Part shown: positions 1 to 5,685 of the stretch, in pieces
Position numbering within the stretch: the stretch's first letter is position 1
Layout: every line of letters starts with the position of its first letter
Assembly (NCBI GenBank): GCA_946885545.1
Contig: CAMPGP010000148.1
Coordinates: 1-5,685 of the forward strand
Origin: an uncultured Altererythrobacter sp.
GTDB taxonomy: Bacteria; Pseudomonadota; Alphaproteobacteria; Sphingomonadales; Sphingomonadaceae
Reading direction: 5' to 3'
DNA: 5,685 nucleotides
Position numbers and translations under genes: made by a program
The notes under the pieces: model-generated
What the model was told of the DNA's origin: nothing
Seen by the model: only the letters and a program-made list of their open reading frames with translations
The model's database searches: none

Positions 1-1172
1 ATCGCGCCGCGCTCCTGACCCGCGACATCTGCCGCCAGACCGCGCAGAGCCCCGCAGGCCCGCTCGTCTGGCCGCTGCAAGGGGTCGAGACTGCGTGCAT
101 GATCGGCTGGCACGGCGTCTCCGTCCTGGCCGAGGCGCAGGCCAAGGAGATCGAAGCGGACTATGCCGCCGCCTGGCCCAACATCCGCCGGCGCGCCTTC
201 GACCGCGATTTCAAGGACATCGACAGTACGCTGGGGCGCGGGTTCTACTACGATCTCGGCTACATTCCGGCCGACGAGGTGTGGGAATCGGTCAGTCGCA
301 CGCAGGAATACGCTTACGACGACTGGGCGATGGCGCATCTGGCCGAGGCGCTGGGCGAGACCCAGGACGCCGCCGCGCTGCGCGAACGCTCGCGCAACTG
401 GCGCGGCGTCATTGATGCCGAAACCCGCTTCGCCAAGCCCCGGTTCTCGGACGGTACCTGGTGGGCGGATTACGATCCGATCCAGATCGGCCATAACGTC
501 GACCGCTGGCGCGACTATACGGAGGCGAACGGCTGGCAGGCGACCTTCCTCAACCAGCACGACGTGTACGGCCTGATCGACCATTTCGGCGGCGATGCGG
601 AATTCGAGAAGCAGCTCGACGCGCTGTTCGAGGCGCCGTCGACGCTGCCCGATAATGCGCCGCCCGACATCTCGGGACTGGTCGGCCAATATGCGCACGG
701 CAACGAACCCAACCACCACGTCGCCTATCTCTACGCCTATTGCGGCGCGCCCGCGAAGACGCAGGCGATGATCCGCCGCCTGTTGGCCGAGATGTACAAG
801 AACGATCCCGACGGGGTGATCGGCAACGACGACTGCGGCCAGATGAGCGCGTGGTTCATCCTCTCTGCGCTCGGCTTCTACCCGGTCGATCCGGTCAGCG
901 CGGTCTATGTCTTCGGCTCTCCGCTGTTCGACCTGGCCGAAGTCAAGGTCGGCGAGGGCAAGACGCTGACCGTCCGCGCCGAGAACAATGCACCCGACCG
1001 GCCCTACGTCCAGTCGGTACGCTGGAACGGCGCGCCGTGGAGCAGGAACTGGATCGCGCACGCCGACCTGATCGGCGGCGGCGAACTGGTCTTCGAAATG
1101 GGTGCGGAACCCTCGCAGTTCGGAACGGCCAAGCAGGACCGCCCGCCCTCCTTCGGAGCGGCGCCTGCGTGA
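1..1172 (+). CDS. GH92 family alpha-mannosidase, C-terminal part (5' end outside window)
   Basis: An exo-acting, calcium-dependent, inverting alpha-mannosidase that trims mannose from mannosides such as N-glycans or mannan; the linkage cannot be read from sequence. The frame is open from the left edge (first full codon at 3) and gives 389 residues ending at TGA 1170-1172. Whole GH92 proteins are around 700-800 residues, so about half is present. The ATG at 99 is internal: the frame upstream of it (PLQGVETACMIGWHG) is family-like. Two hallmark blocks are intact: HGNEPNHH (696-719), whose Glu (705-707) matches the family's general acid, and GNDDCGQMSAWF (822-857), whose two Asp (828-833) match the catalytic-base pair. 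A Glu rather than Gln at the acid site points to an ordinary mannosidase rather than a mannose-1-phosphate mannosidase. The C-terminal beta-rich end looks complete. Export cannot be judged because the N-terminus is missing. The ROK kinase gene follows in the same direction. Confidence 0.95.
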   Translation, partial: RAALLTRDICRQTAQSPAGPLVWPLQGVETACMIGWHGVSVLAEAQAKEIEADYAAAWPNIRRRAFDRDFKDIDSTLGRGFYYDLGYIPADEVWESVSRTQEYAYDDWAMAHLAEALGETQDAAALRERSRNWRGVIDAETRFAKPRFSDGTWWADYDPIQIGHNVDRWRDYTEANGWQATFLNQHDVYGLIDHFGGDAEFEKQLDALFEAPSTLPDNAPPDISGLVGQYAHGNEPNHHVAYLYAYCGAPAKTQAMIRRLLAEMYKNDPDGVIGNDDCGQMSAWFILSALGFYPVDPVSAVYVFGSPLFDLAEVKVGEGKTLTVRAENNAPDRPYVQSVRWNGAPWSRNWIAHADLIGGGELVFEMGAEPSQFGTAKQDRPPSFGAAPA

Positions 1173-1296
1173 TTGCGACAAGACAAGCTGTTGATACTGT
1201 ACGAAAAGACAAGAACGGAATTCTCGTGATACCTCTCGCCAGTCAATTGCCATATGCGACCCGCCCCTGTGCACAAGGGCAGGGAGGATGCGCGCG
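1173..1296 (+). other. Gap between GH92 mannosidase and ROK kinase genes
   Basis: About 120 bp without a gene. It has no stem followed by a T-run, so there is no visible terminator, and the two genes may be co-transcribed. An 8-base palindrome TGTGCACA lies at 1268-1275, just before the ribosome binding site. It is flanked by CC on the left and AGG on the right. It could be a small operator or chance. No convincing -35/-10 pair was found; TTGATA at 1191-1196 has no partner at a usual spacing. Confidence 0.35.
1281..1287 (+). promoter_or_regulatory. Shine-Dalgarno site of the ROK kinase gene, deciding the start
   Basis: AGGGAGG is a strong match to the anti-Shine-Dalgarno sequence. It abuts the first in-frame ATG (1288) with no spacer, which ribosomes cannot normally use. 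It lies 9 bases before the second in-frame ATG (1297), which is normal spacing. The site therefore favours 1297 as the start. Confidence 0.7.
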
Positions 1297-2232
1297 ATGA
1301 ACGGTTTCGCGACCCGCCGCGATGGTACGCGGCTGTTTGCCGGGGTCGAGCTCGGCGGGACCAAATGCATCTGCACGCTGGCGTCCGGACCCGACGACAT
1401 CCGCGACCAGCGCACGATCCCGACAACGACTCCCGATGAAACGCTGCCCGCGATCAAGGCCGTGCTCGAAGGCTGGGCGCAAGAACACGGGTTCGACGGC
1501 CTCGGCGTCGCGGCGTTCGGTCCGCTGCAGCTCGATCCGCAAGACGAAGGCTACGGTCGGGTATGCGCGACGAACAAGCGGCATTGGGAAGGCGCCGACG
1601 TGCTCGGCCCGCTGCGGTCGGCCTTCGCGGTCCCCATCGGGTTCGACACCGACGTCAACGGCGCGGCGCTGGCGGAAATCCGCTGGGGCAGCGGACGCGG
1701 TTTCGACGATTTCGCCTACGTGACCGTGGGCACGGGAGTCGGCGCGGGGCTCGTCGTGCACGGGCGCCCGACCCGCGGGTTCAGCCACAGCGAGATCGGC
1801 CATATCCGTGTGCCGCGCCTGCCCGGAGACGACCAGCCCAGCGTATGCGGGTTCCACGACGACTGCGTCGAAGGGCTCGCTTCGGGCACCGCGGTCAAGG
1901 CGCGGCTCGGCGGACGTGCGATTTCCGACATTTCCCCCGATGACCCCGTGTGGGAGCCGATCGTGCATTGCCTCGCCGCGATGCTCCACGCGCTCGCCTG
2001 CACCGCAGGCCCCATGCGTATCGCGATGGGCGGCGGGGTGCTCGCGGGCCAGCCGCAACTGCTCCCCCGGATCAACGCCAAGCTGGAAGAGAGTCTTGCG
2101 AGCTACATGCATCTACCGGGAGACGGCGCCTACGTCATCGCGCCGCAACTCGGTACGCTCGCCGGACCGCTCGGCGCGATCGCGCTGGCGATGGATGCGG
2201 TGGAAAGCACAAAAATGCACGCGTCTGCATAA
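1297..2232 (+). CDS. ROK family fructokinase/mannokinase
   Basis: A cytoplasmic ATP-dependent hexose kinase of the ROK family, fructokinase branch (311 residues, usual for the family). The N-terminal phosphate-binding motif is GVELGGTK (16-23). The catalytic segment is GFDTDVNGAALAE (115-127) with Asp119 as the expected base. The second phosphate loop is TVGTGVGAG (143-151). The signature SHSEIGHI (163-170) leads to a zinc site formed by His169, Cys184, His187 and Cys190 in GH...CGFHDDCVEGLASG. The C-x2-H-x2-C spacing, rather than the Cys-rich motif of glucokinases and NagC-type proteins, is typical of ROK fructokinases such as YdhR/GmuE. Because a GH92 mannosidase lies directly upstream, I infer that mannose (to mannose 6-phosphate) or fructose is the physiological substrate. 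Specificity within ROK is not readable from sequence alone. Another start at 1288 would add three residues, but the Shine-Dalgarno spacing favours 1297. The gene faces dctD across a 53-bp gap. Confidence 0.93.
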   Translation: MNGFATRRDGTRLFAGVELGGTKCICTLASGPDDIRDQRTIPTTTPDETLPAIKAVLEGWAQEHGFDGLGVAAFGPLQLDPQDEGYGRVCATNKRHWEGADVLGPLRSAFAVPIGFDTDVNGAALAEIRWGSGRGFDDFAYVTVGTGVGAGLVVHGRPTRGFSHSEIGHIRVPRLPGDDQPSVCGFHDDCVEGLASGTAVKARLGGRAISDISPDDPVWEPIVHCLAAMLHALACTAGPMRIAMGGGVLAGQPQLLPRINAKLEESLASYMHLPGDGAYVIAPQLGTLAGPLGAIALAMDAVESTKMHASA

Positions 2233-2285
2233 AGGCAATTGGCGACAGGGCCGTCAGCGATCGCCCGCCGTGCCGCCCAGCGGCG
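2233..2285. other. Convergent gap between ROK kinase and dctD
   Basis: A 53-bp gap where two converging genes end. It contains short GC-rich inverted pairs (for example GGCGA/TCGCC and the 8-base palindrome GCGATCGC) but no stable stem followed by a T-run on either strand. A bidirectional terminator may be expected here, but the sequence does not clearly show one. Confidence 0.3.
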
Positions 2286-3617
2286 TCAAGCCCGGAAGTC
2301 GCGTGGGCTGAGGCCGTGCTTTGCCAGCTTGTCGTACAGGGTCTTGCGCGGCAGGCCCAGTTTGCGGGTCGTCTGGGGGATGGTTCCGCGTGTCTCGCGC
2401 AGGGTTTCCTCCAGGATCGCTTTCTCGAACGCCGATAGCCGATCGCGCAACGTGCCCGAGAGCGCGGGCGGCGCGCTCTGATTCTGCATGTCGGAGTGCA
2501 GGTCAAGCACGTGATTGCGCGCATAGGCGCGGACTTCGTGCAGATTGCCGGGCCAGATGTGGGTCATGAGATGGTGCCAGATCGTTTCGCCCATCGGCCT
2601 CGCGACCTTTCCGAACTCGCGTTCGAACGAGGCAACGAAGTGCCGGAAGATCTCCGGCACGTCCTCGCGCCGCGAAGCAAGCGGATGGAGCGCGAGCGTT
2701 ACACTGCGCAGGCGGTTGATCAGCGAACGGCTCACGCCCTCCTTGCCCTTGTCCCCGACCGAGATGTCCCTTGCCGCCGAAACAATGCGCAGGTTTGCCT
2801 GGCGCGGGCGCGCAGCACCTATCGGCATGTAGCGGCGCTGTTCGACCACGCCGAGCATCCGTGCCTGGAGTGGCACCGGGATCGTTTCGATGTCGTCGAG
2901 GAACAAGGTTCCGCCGTTGGCGCGTTCGATCAGTCCGGAGCGCGACAGCGCACTGCCCGGATCGCGACCGAAGATGATCAGTTCGGCATCCTGGTGCGCC
3001 CAGGTTTCGGCTCCGATGGTGACGAAAGGGCGATCGTGGCGGGGGCTCAATTCATGGATCTGGTGCGCGAGGAAGCTCTTCCCGGTCCCGCTTTCTCCCG
3101 TCAACAACAGGTCGATTTCCGCCTTGCTCACTTCGGCGACCAGACGCTTCAACCGTTCGACCTGCGGCGAACTCCCGAGTACCGCGGGTACCGTCCAGCT
3201 GCTGAGCGCGGCGCGCAGCCTGCGGTTTTCGATGACCAGCGCGCGCCTTCCGGCGGCTCGGCGGATCGCCTCCAGTATCGCGGCCGAGGAATAGGGCTTG
3301 GTCAGGAAATCGGAGGCGCCGCTCTTCATTGCTTCGACCGCCATCGCCACGTCGCCATGGCCCGTGGTGAAGATCACGGGCAATTCATCGTCCATCGCGC
3401 GAATGGATTCGAACAGCTCGAGCCCGTCCATCCCGGGCAGACGGATATCGCTGACCACCACGCCTTCGAAGTCGCGGGAAAGCTTGCGCAATGCGGGTGG
3501 AGCCGCTTCGAACGCCTCGACGCAGATGCCTTCCAGTTCGAGCCCCTGGACCACCGCTTCGCGCAGTGGCGCGTCGTCCTCGATAAAGGCGACGCGGATC
3601 GGATTGGCCGACGTCAT
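2286..3617 (-). CDS. dctD: DctD-type NtrC-family response regulator lacking the GAFTGA motif
   Basis: The DNA-binding partner of DctB, controlling C4-dicarboxylate uptake; 443 residues, the usual DctD length. The receiver domain is about 7-122: acidic pocket Glu13/Asp14/Asp15, phospho-acceptor Asp57 (SDIRLPGMDG), Thr85 and Lys107. The AAA+ domain is about 146-375: Walker A GESGTGKS (174-181), Walker B LFLDDI (238-243), sensor II segment WPGNLHEVR (355-363). The C-terminal Fis-type helix-turn-helix (about 390-443), with LGLPRKTLYDKLAKHGLS, is strongly DctD-like. Oddities: the L1 loop reads FGRDPGSALSRSG (216-228), four residues short of the family pattern and without GAFTGA; the second Walker B acid is Asp242, not Glu; sensor II Arg is His360. 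It should still dimerise, be phosphorylated and bind DNA, but contact with sigma-54 is unlikely. The start ATG (3615-3617) overlaps the dctB stop. The open frame continues 68 codons further upstream, but that stretch lies inside dctB in another frame and is not homologous. Confidence 0.95.
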   Translation of the reverse strand: MTSANPIRVAFIEDDAPLREAVVQGLELEGICVEAFEAAPPALRKLSRDFEGVVVSDIRLPGMDGLELFESIRAMDDELPVIFTTGHGDVAMAVEAMKSGASDFLTKPYSSAAILEAIRRAAGRRALVIENRRLRAALSSWTVPAVLGSSPQVERLKRLVAEVSKAEIDLLLTGESGTGKSFLAHQIHELSPRHDRPFVTIGAETWAHQDAELIIFGRDPGSALSRSGLIERANGGTLFLDDIETIPVPLQARMLGVVEQRRYMPIGAARPRQANLRIVSAARDISVGDKGKEGVSRSLINRLRSVTLALHPLASRREDVPEIFRHFVASFEREFGKVARPMGETIWHHLMTHIWPGNLHEVRAYARNHVLDLHSDMQNQSAPPALSGTLRDRLSAFEKAILEETLRETRGTIPQTTRKLGLPRKTLYDKLAKHGLSPRDFRA

Positions 3618-5308
3618 GCGCGCGGGATCCGCATGATGAATTCGGCGCCGCCGCGACTCCGGCCGAGCGACAGCTCGCCGCCGAGAGCTCGCATGATGCC
3701 GCGCGAGATCACCAGCCCGAGGCCGAGACCGTCCGGTTTGGTCGTGGAAAAGGGCTGAAACAGTCGCTCTTCGGCATCGGAACTCAGGCCGGGACCGTCG
3801 TCCTTTACGGCAAGTCGGCAATAGTCCGCCTCACTCGTCACCGACAGTTCGATCCTCCCGCCGGGACCCGCCGCGTCCAGGGCATTCTGCAGCAGGTTCA
3901 CGAGCACTTGCTCGAGCCTTACGGGTTCGGCGCGTACCTGCACTGCGGATTCCGACGGCGGTGGGGTCGCCAGGATCACGCCGGACCTCTCCACCCGATC
4001 GCGCAGCAGCAGAAGTGCTCCGTCGATCGCTTCGGCGAGCGGGAAGTTGCGAGGCTCCGCAGCATCGCGTCGGGCGAAGCGCCGCAATTCCGAGGTTATT
4101 CGGCCGATACGCTCGGTCAGCTCTACGATCTGCTTGAAGTTCCTGCCCGCCTCCGCCGCTCGACCGCCGGCCAGCAGGCGTTCCCCGTTCTCCGCGAATA
4201 CGCGGACCGCCGCTACCGGCTGACTGATCTCATGGCCGACGCCCGCCGAAACCTGGCCCAGCGTGGCCAGTCGGTTCGCCTGGTTGAGCTGCTCACGCAG
4301 CGTGCGCGTCCGCTCGGCCAGCAAAGCCTCGCCGCGCAATTCCCGCCGACGGCGCATGTAGAGACCGAGCGCCGCGAGAACGCCTGCGAGGGCGAGCGCA
4401 AGCAGGACATAGAAACGCCCGTTTGCGATCGCGGCATCGATGCGCGGCGTCGGATCGGCGAGGAGGTGCAGCGTCCAACCGTCGAGCGCGATCGGCTGCT
4501 CGGTATCGAACAGCGGAGCGGCGATGGCGGTGCCGATCCCCGAGCGGATGTCGATGTCGAGCGGCTCCAGCGCTGCGACGCCGAATTGCTGGCGATCGAG
4601 AGCCCGGTCGCGCATCGCCGCCCGTGCGGGATCCGTCGCGCGAAAGCGCCAGTCCTCGTCGCTGGCCAGCAGCACAATCCCGTCGCGGTCCGTCACGAAG
4701 ACGCCGTGGGTTGCCGCGCGCCAGTTGGCCTCGATCGCATCGAACTCGACCTTGACCGCGACTACTCCGAGCGGTCGCCCGCCCGCCACGACCCGCTGGG
4801 CGATGTACAACCCCGGCTCGCGGCTGACGGTCCCAAGGGCAAACTGGGTCGCCGAGCCTTCCTGCATGGCATCCTGGAAATAGTCCCGGAAGCTGTAGTT
4901 CGAGCCGACGAAAGTGGTCGGCAGGTTCCAATTGCTCGCGGCAAGCGTCGAGCCGTCCCTATCCATCATGTAGATCACGGCCGCATTCGTCTGGCGAGCC
5001 AGGTCTTCCAGCCGCCGGTTGAGCGCGTCCCTCTCGCTCGGCTTGCCCGAGAGGAGGCTGAGTACCTGCGGATCTTCGGCCAGGACCAGCGGGACGAGGC
5101 TGAACTTGTCGAGCTCGGCTTGGAGGCTGGTCGCGATGATCATCGCCTCGTTGCTTGCATCGTCCCGTGCCGAGGCAAGCGCGCTTGTCCTGGTAACGCG
5201 ATCGATCGCCCATATCGCGCCACTCAGGAAAACGAGCATGATCGAGGCGAGCGCGGCCAACTTGCCGTGCGATCGAAGAAGGCGAGTGAAGCGCTGCACG
5301 AACACCAT
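3614..5308 (-). CDS. dctB: C4-dicarboxylate sensor histidine kinase DctB
   Basis: The membrane sensor of the dicarboxylate system (564 residues, normal for DctB). A short cytoplasmic N-terminus with basic residues precedes the first membrane helix (about 17-35). A periplasmic double-PAS/dCache sensor (about 36-296) follows, then the second helix (about 299-318). A coiled linker (about 320-345) leads to the kinase core. The sensor shows the DctB hallmark SNWNLPTTFVGSNYSFRDYF (125-144), then ALGTVSREPGLY (157-168) and Lys186 in VVAVKVEFD. Arg141, Tyr143 and Lys186 are the likely dicarboxylate-contact residues by analogy with known DctB sensors. Kinase boxes: H box GVGHEISQP with His359 as phospho-acceptor, N box LVNLLQNALDA (469-479), G1 DDGPGL (503-508), F box LFQPFSTTK (516-524), G2 GLGLGL (527-532). 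All are intact, so it should be active. The ATG at 5306-5308 is chosen because an in-frame stop lies just upstream (5321-5323); its Shine-Dalgarno is weak. It overlaps dctD by ATGA, implying one transcript and coupled translation. Confidence 0.95.
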   Translation of the reverse strand: MVFVQRFTRLLRSHGKLAALASIMLVFLSGAIWAIDRVTRTSALASARDDASNEAMIIATSLQAELDKFSLVPLVLAEDPQVLSLLSGKPSERDALNRRLEDLARQTNAAVIYMMDRDGSTLAASNWNLPTTFVGSNYSFRDYFQDAMQEGSATQFALGTVSREPGLYIAQRVVAGGRPLGVVAVKVEFDAIEANWRAATHGVFVTDRDGIVLLASDEDWRFRATDPARAAMRDRALDRQQFGVAALEPLDIDIRSGIGTAIAAPLFDTEQPIALDGWTLHLLADPTPRIDAAIANGRFYVLLALALAGVLAALGLYMRRRRELRGEALLAERTRTLREQLNQANRLATLGQVSAGVGHEISQPVAAVRVFAENGERLLAGGRAAEAGRNFKQIVELTERIGRITSELRRFARRDAAEPRNFPLAEAIDGALLLLRDRVERSGVILATPPPSESAVQVRAEPVRLEQVLVNLLQNALDAAGPGGRIELSVTSEADYCRLAVKDDGPGLSSDAEERLFQPFSTTKPDGLGLGLVISRGIMRALGGELSLGRSRGGAEFIMRIPRA

Positions 5309-5309
5309 C

Positions 5310-5327
5310 TGTCCGAGATTTCACACA
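5310..5327. promoter_or_regulatory. Degenerate second copy of the palindrome (candidate weak DctD site)
   Basis: Read on the - strand this is TGTGTGAAATCTCGGACA. It matches the perfect palindrome at 5342-5359 in 12 of 18 positions, including both outer TGTG/ACA ends. Centres are 32 bp apart, near three turns of the helix. It lies directly before the dctB start codon (5308), so a bound protein would cover the dctB translation start region. Strong and weak tandem DctD sites are known from the rhizobial dctA upstream region; assigning this pair to DctD is an inference from position. Confidence 0.5.
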
Positions 5328-5341
5328 ACTGTCAAAAGTGG

Positions 5342-5359
5342 TGTGCGGAAATCCGCACA
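5342..5359. promoter_or_regulatory. dctD box: Perfect 8-2-8 inverted repeat, candidate DctD operator
   Basis: TGTGCGGA-AA-TCCGCACA is an uninterrupted palindrome of 16 paired bases around a 2-base centre. This is the size and form expected for a Fis-type helix-turn-helix dimer such as the C-terminal domain of DctD. It lies in the dctB/dctA divergent region, 34 bp upstream of the dctB start and about 150 bp upstream of the dctA start. With no T-run it does not look like a terminator. Direct evidence for DctD binding is absent; the call rests on symmetry, location and the second copy nearby. Confidence 0.7.
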
Positions 5360-5500
5360 AAACTTGGCGTCGATTAAGGCACATGATCGATTTAGCTGCA
5401 TTAAAAATATTCCCGCGGCTCGCTGGGCACCGCATTACGTCTGCGCCTAGGCTACTTGCGACAGACGCCAGCAGATGGCGCAGAGAGGATGATCAAGGCG

Positions 5501-5685
5501 ATGTCAGCGATCGATCACGACCGGATTCCGGTCGGCGCCAGCCCGCGGCGCCAGCCCTTTTATCGAATGCTATACGTGCAGGTTCTCGCCGCGATCGTCG
5601 CGGGCGCGTTGCTGGGTCATTTCATGCCCGATCTCGGCGCGTCGCTGAAGCCGCTGGGCGATGCATTCATCAACCTGGTCAAGAT
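5501..5685 (+). CDS. dctA: C4-dicarboxylate:cation symporter DctA, N-terminal part (3' end outside window)
   Basis: The inner-membrane importer of succinate, fumarate and malate (DAACS family, glutamate-transporter fold). Only 61 codons are visible; the window ends inside the codon after Lys61. The DctA N-terminal pattern is clear: [23 protein letters not shown] (from about residue 19) forms the first membrane helix, followed by [20 protein letters not shown], matching the conserved LGxxxKPLGDxFxxLIKM segment. The cytoplasmic leader before the helix is about 18 residues, somewhat longer than in enterobacterial DctA. Two in-frame ATGs exist, at 5489 and 5501. A GAGAGG stretch (5483-5488) directly abuts the first, leaving no spacer, and is 12 bases from the second; I chose 5501 but 5489 (four residues longer) is possible. 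It is divergent from dctBD, the standard arrangement for this regulon. Confidence 0.93.
   Translation, partial: MSAIDHDRIPVGASPRRQPFYRMLYVQVLAAIVAGALLGHFMPDLGASLKPLGDAFINLVK

Larger units (their letters stand above)
5309..5500. promoter_or_regulatory. Divergent dctB / dctA regulatory region
   Basis: A non-coding region of 192 bp between the dctB start (- strand) and the dctA start (+ strand); both promoters must lie here. It holds two palindromic elements (5310-5327 and 5342-5359, listed separately). It also has an AT-rich patch at about 5387-5411 that stands out in this GC-rich sequence and is the most likely place for DNA melting. No sigma-54 promoter with GG and GC at the right distance was found. 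No strong sigma-70 pair was found for dctA either; ATTAAA at 5400-5405 is a possible -10 without a good -35. On the - strand, TTGACA (5335-5330) matches a -35 perfectly, but a -10 at normal distance would fall on the dctB start codon and is poor. Confidence 0.7.

Noticed and set aside
740..1300. + strand frame of 186 codons overlapping the GH92 C-terminus
   Set aside because: Arg-rich shadow frame; the GH92 frame carries the conserved catalytic block in this stretch.
1243..2112. - strand open frame of 289 codons opposite the ROK kinase
   Set aside because: It overlaps almost all of a ROK kinase that has all its active-site motifs; the composition is that of a GC-driven antisense frame.
2242..2266. 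Possible hairpin GGCGA...TCGCC between ROK kinase and dctD
   Set aside because: A five-base stem with a long loop and no T-run on either side; not enough for a terminator call.
2496..3758. Long + strand open frame of 420 codons opposite dctD
   Set aside because: It is the shadow of DctD, with low-complexity composition and no domain pattern, and it crosses the dctB/dctD junction.
3617..3821. 68-codon upstream extension of dctD (longest frame start at 3821)
   Set aside because: The added residues are Arg-rich, not homologous to receiver domains, and lie within dctB; the ATG at 3617 gives a normal DctD N-terminus and the standard ATGA overlap.
3908..5377. Long + strand open frame of 489 codons opposite dctB
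   Set aside because: It is antisense to a full-length DctB with every kinase motif intact; its translation is Arg/Gln/Ala-rich with no recognisable motif. Long antisense frames are expected in high-GC coding DNA.
5364..5380. Possible -24/-12 sigma-54 promoter TTGGCGTCGATTAAGGC
   Set aside because: The GG to GC distance is one base too long and the bases after TGGC do not follow the consensus; sigma-54 promoters do not tolerate this spacing change.
1..5685. CRISPR arrays, tRNA or rRNA genes, insertion sequences
   Set aside because: No direct-repeat array, cloverleaf-like segment, transposase frame or terminal inverted repeats were seen.

Overview
The window is high-GC DNA (roughly 64% by eye) with the gene content of an alphaproteobacterium. 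A sphingomonad or erythrobacter-like genome (Sphingomonadales) fits best: a GH92 mannosidase beside a ROK sugar kinase, and a DctB/DctD pair divergent from DctA. This placement is inferred from gene style, not from a marker gene.

Layout. (1) Positions 1-1172, + strand: the C-terminal half of a GH92 alpha-mannosidase, open at the left edge. (2) 1297-2232, + strand: a complete ROK-family fructokinase/mannokinase, same direction, after a gap of about 120 bp. These two look like the tail of a mannoside or N-glycan utilisation cluster: the mannosidase frees mannose and the kinase phosphorylates a hexose. (3) 2286-3617, - strand: dctD, a DctD-type response regulator whose end faces the kinase gene. 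(4) 3614-5308, - strand: dctB, its membrane sensor histidine kinase, sharing a 4-base ATGA overlap with dctD, so the operon runs dctB-dctD. (5) 5309-5500: a divergent regulatory region. (6) 5501 to the right edge, + strand: the first 61 codons of dctA, the C4-dicarboxylate:cation symporter.

The second block is one functional unit. DctB senses periplasmic C4-dicarboxylates and phosphorylates DctD, and DctD controls uptake by DctA.

The most interesting point is that this DctD is not a normal sigma-54 activator. The L1 loop that should carry GAFTGA, the sigma-54 contact, is short by exactly four residues and reads GRDPGSALSRSG. The Walker B acidic pair is DD instead of DE, and the sensor II arginine is a histidine. 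In agreement, I find no good -24/-12 promoter upstream of dctA. The divergent region does hold a perfect 8-2-8 palindrome and a degenerate copy of it, with centres 32 bp apart (about three helical turns). These are good candidates for a tandem DctD operator. The window therefore suggests a dicarboxylate switch in which an NtrC-family regulator has left sigma-54 and acts with housekeeping RNA polymerase or as a repressor.
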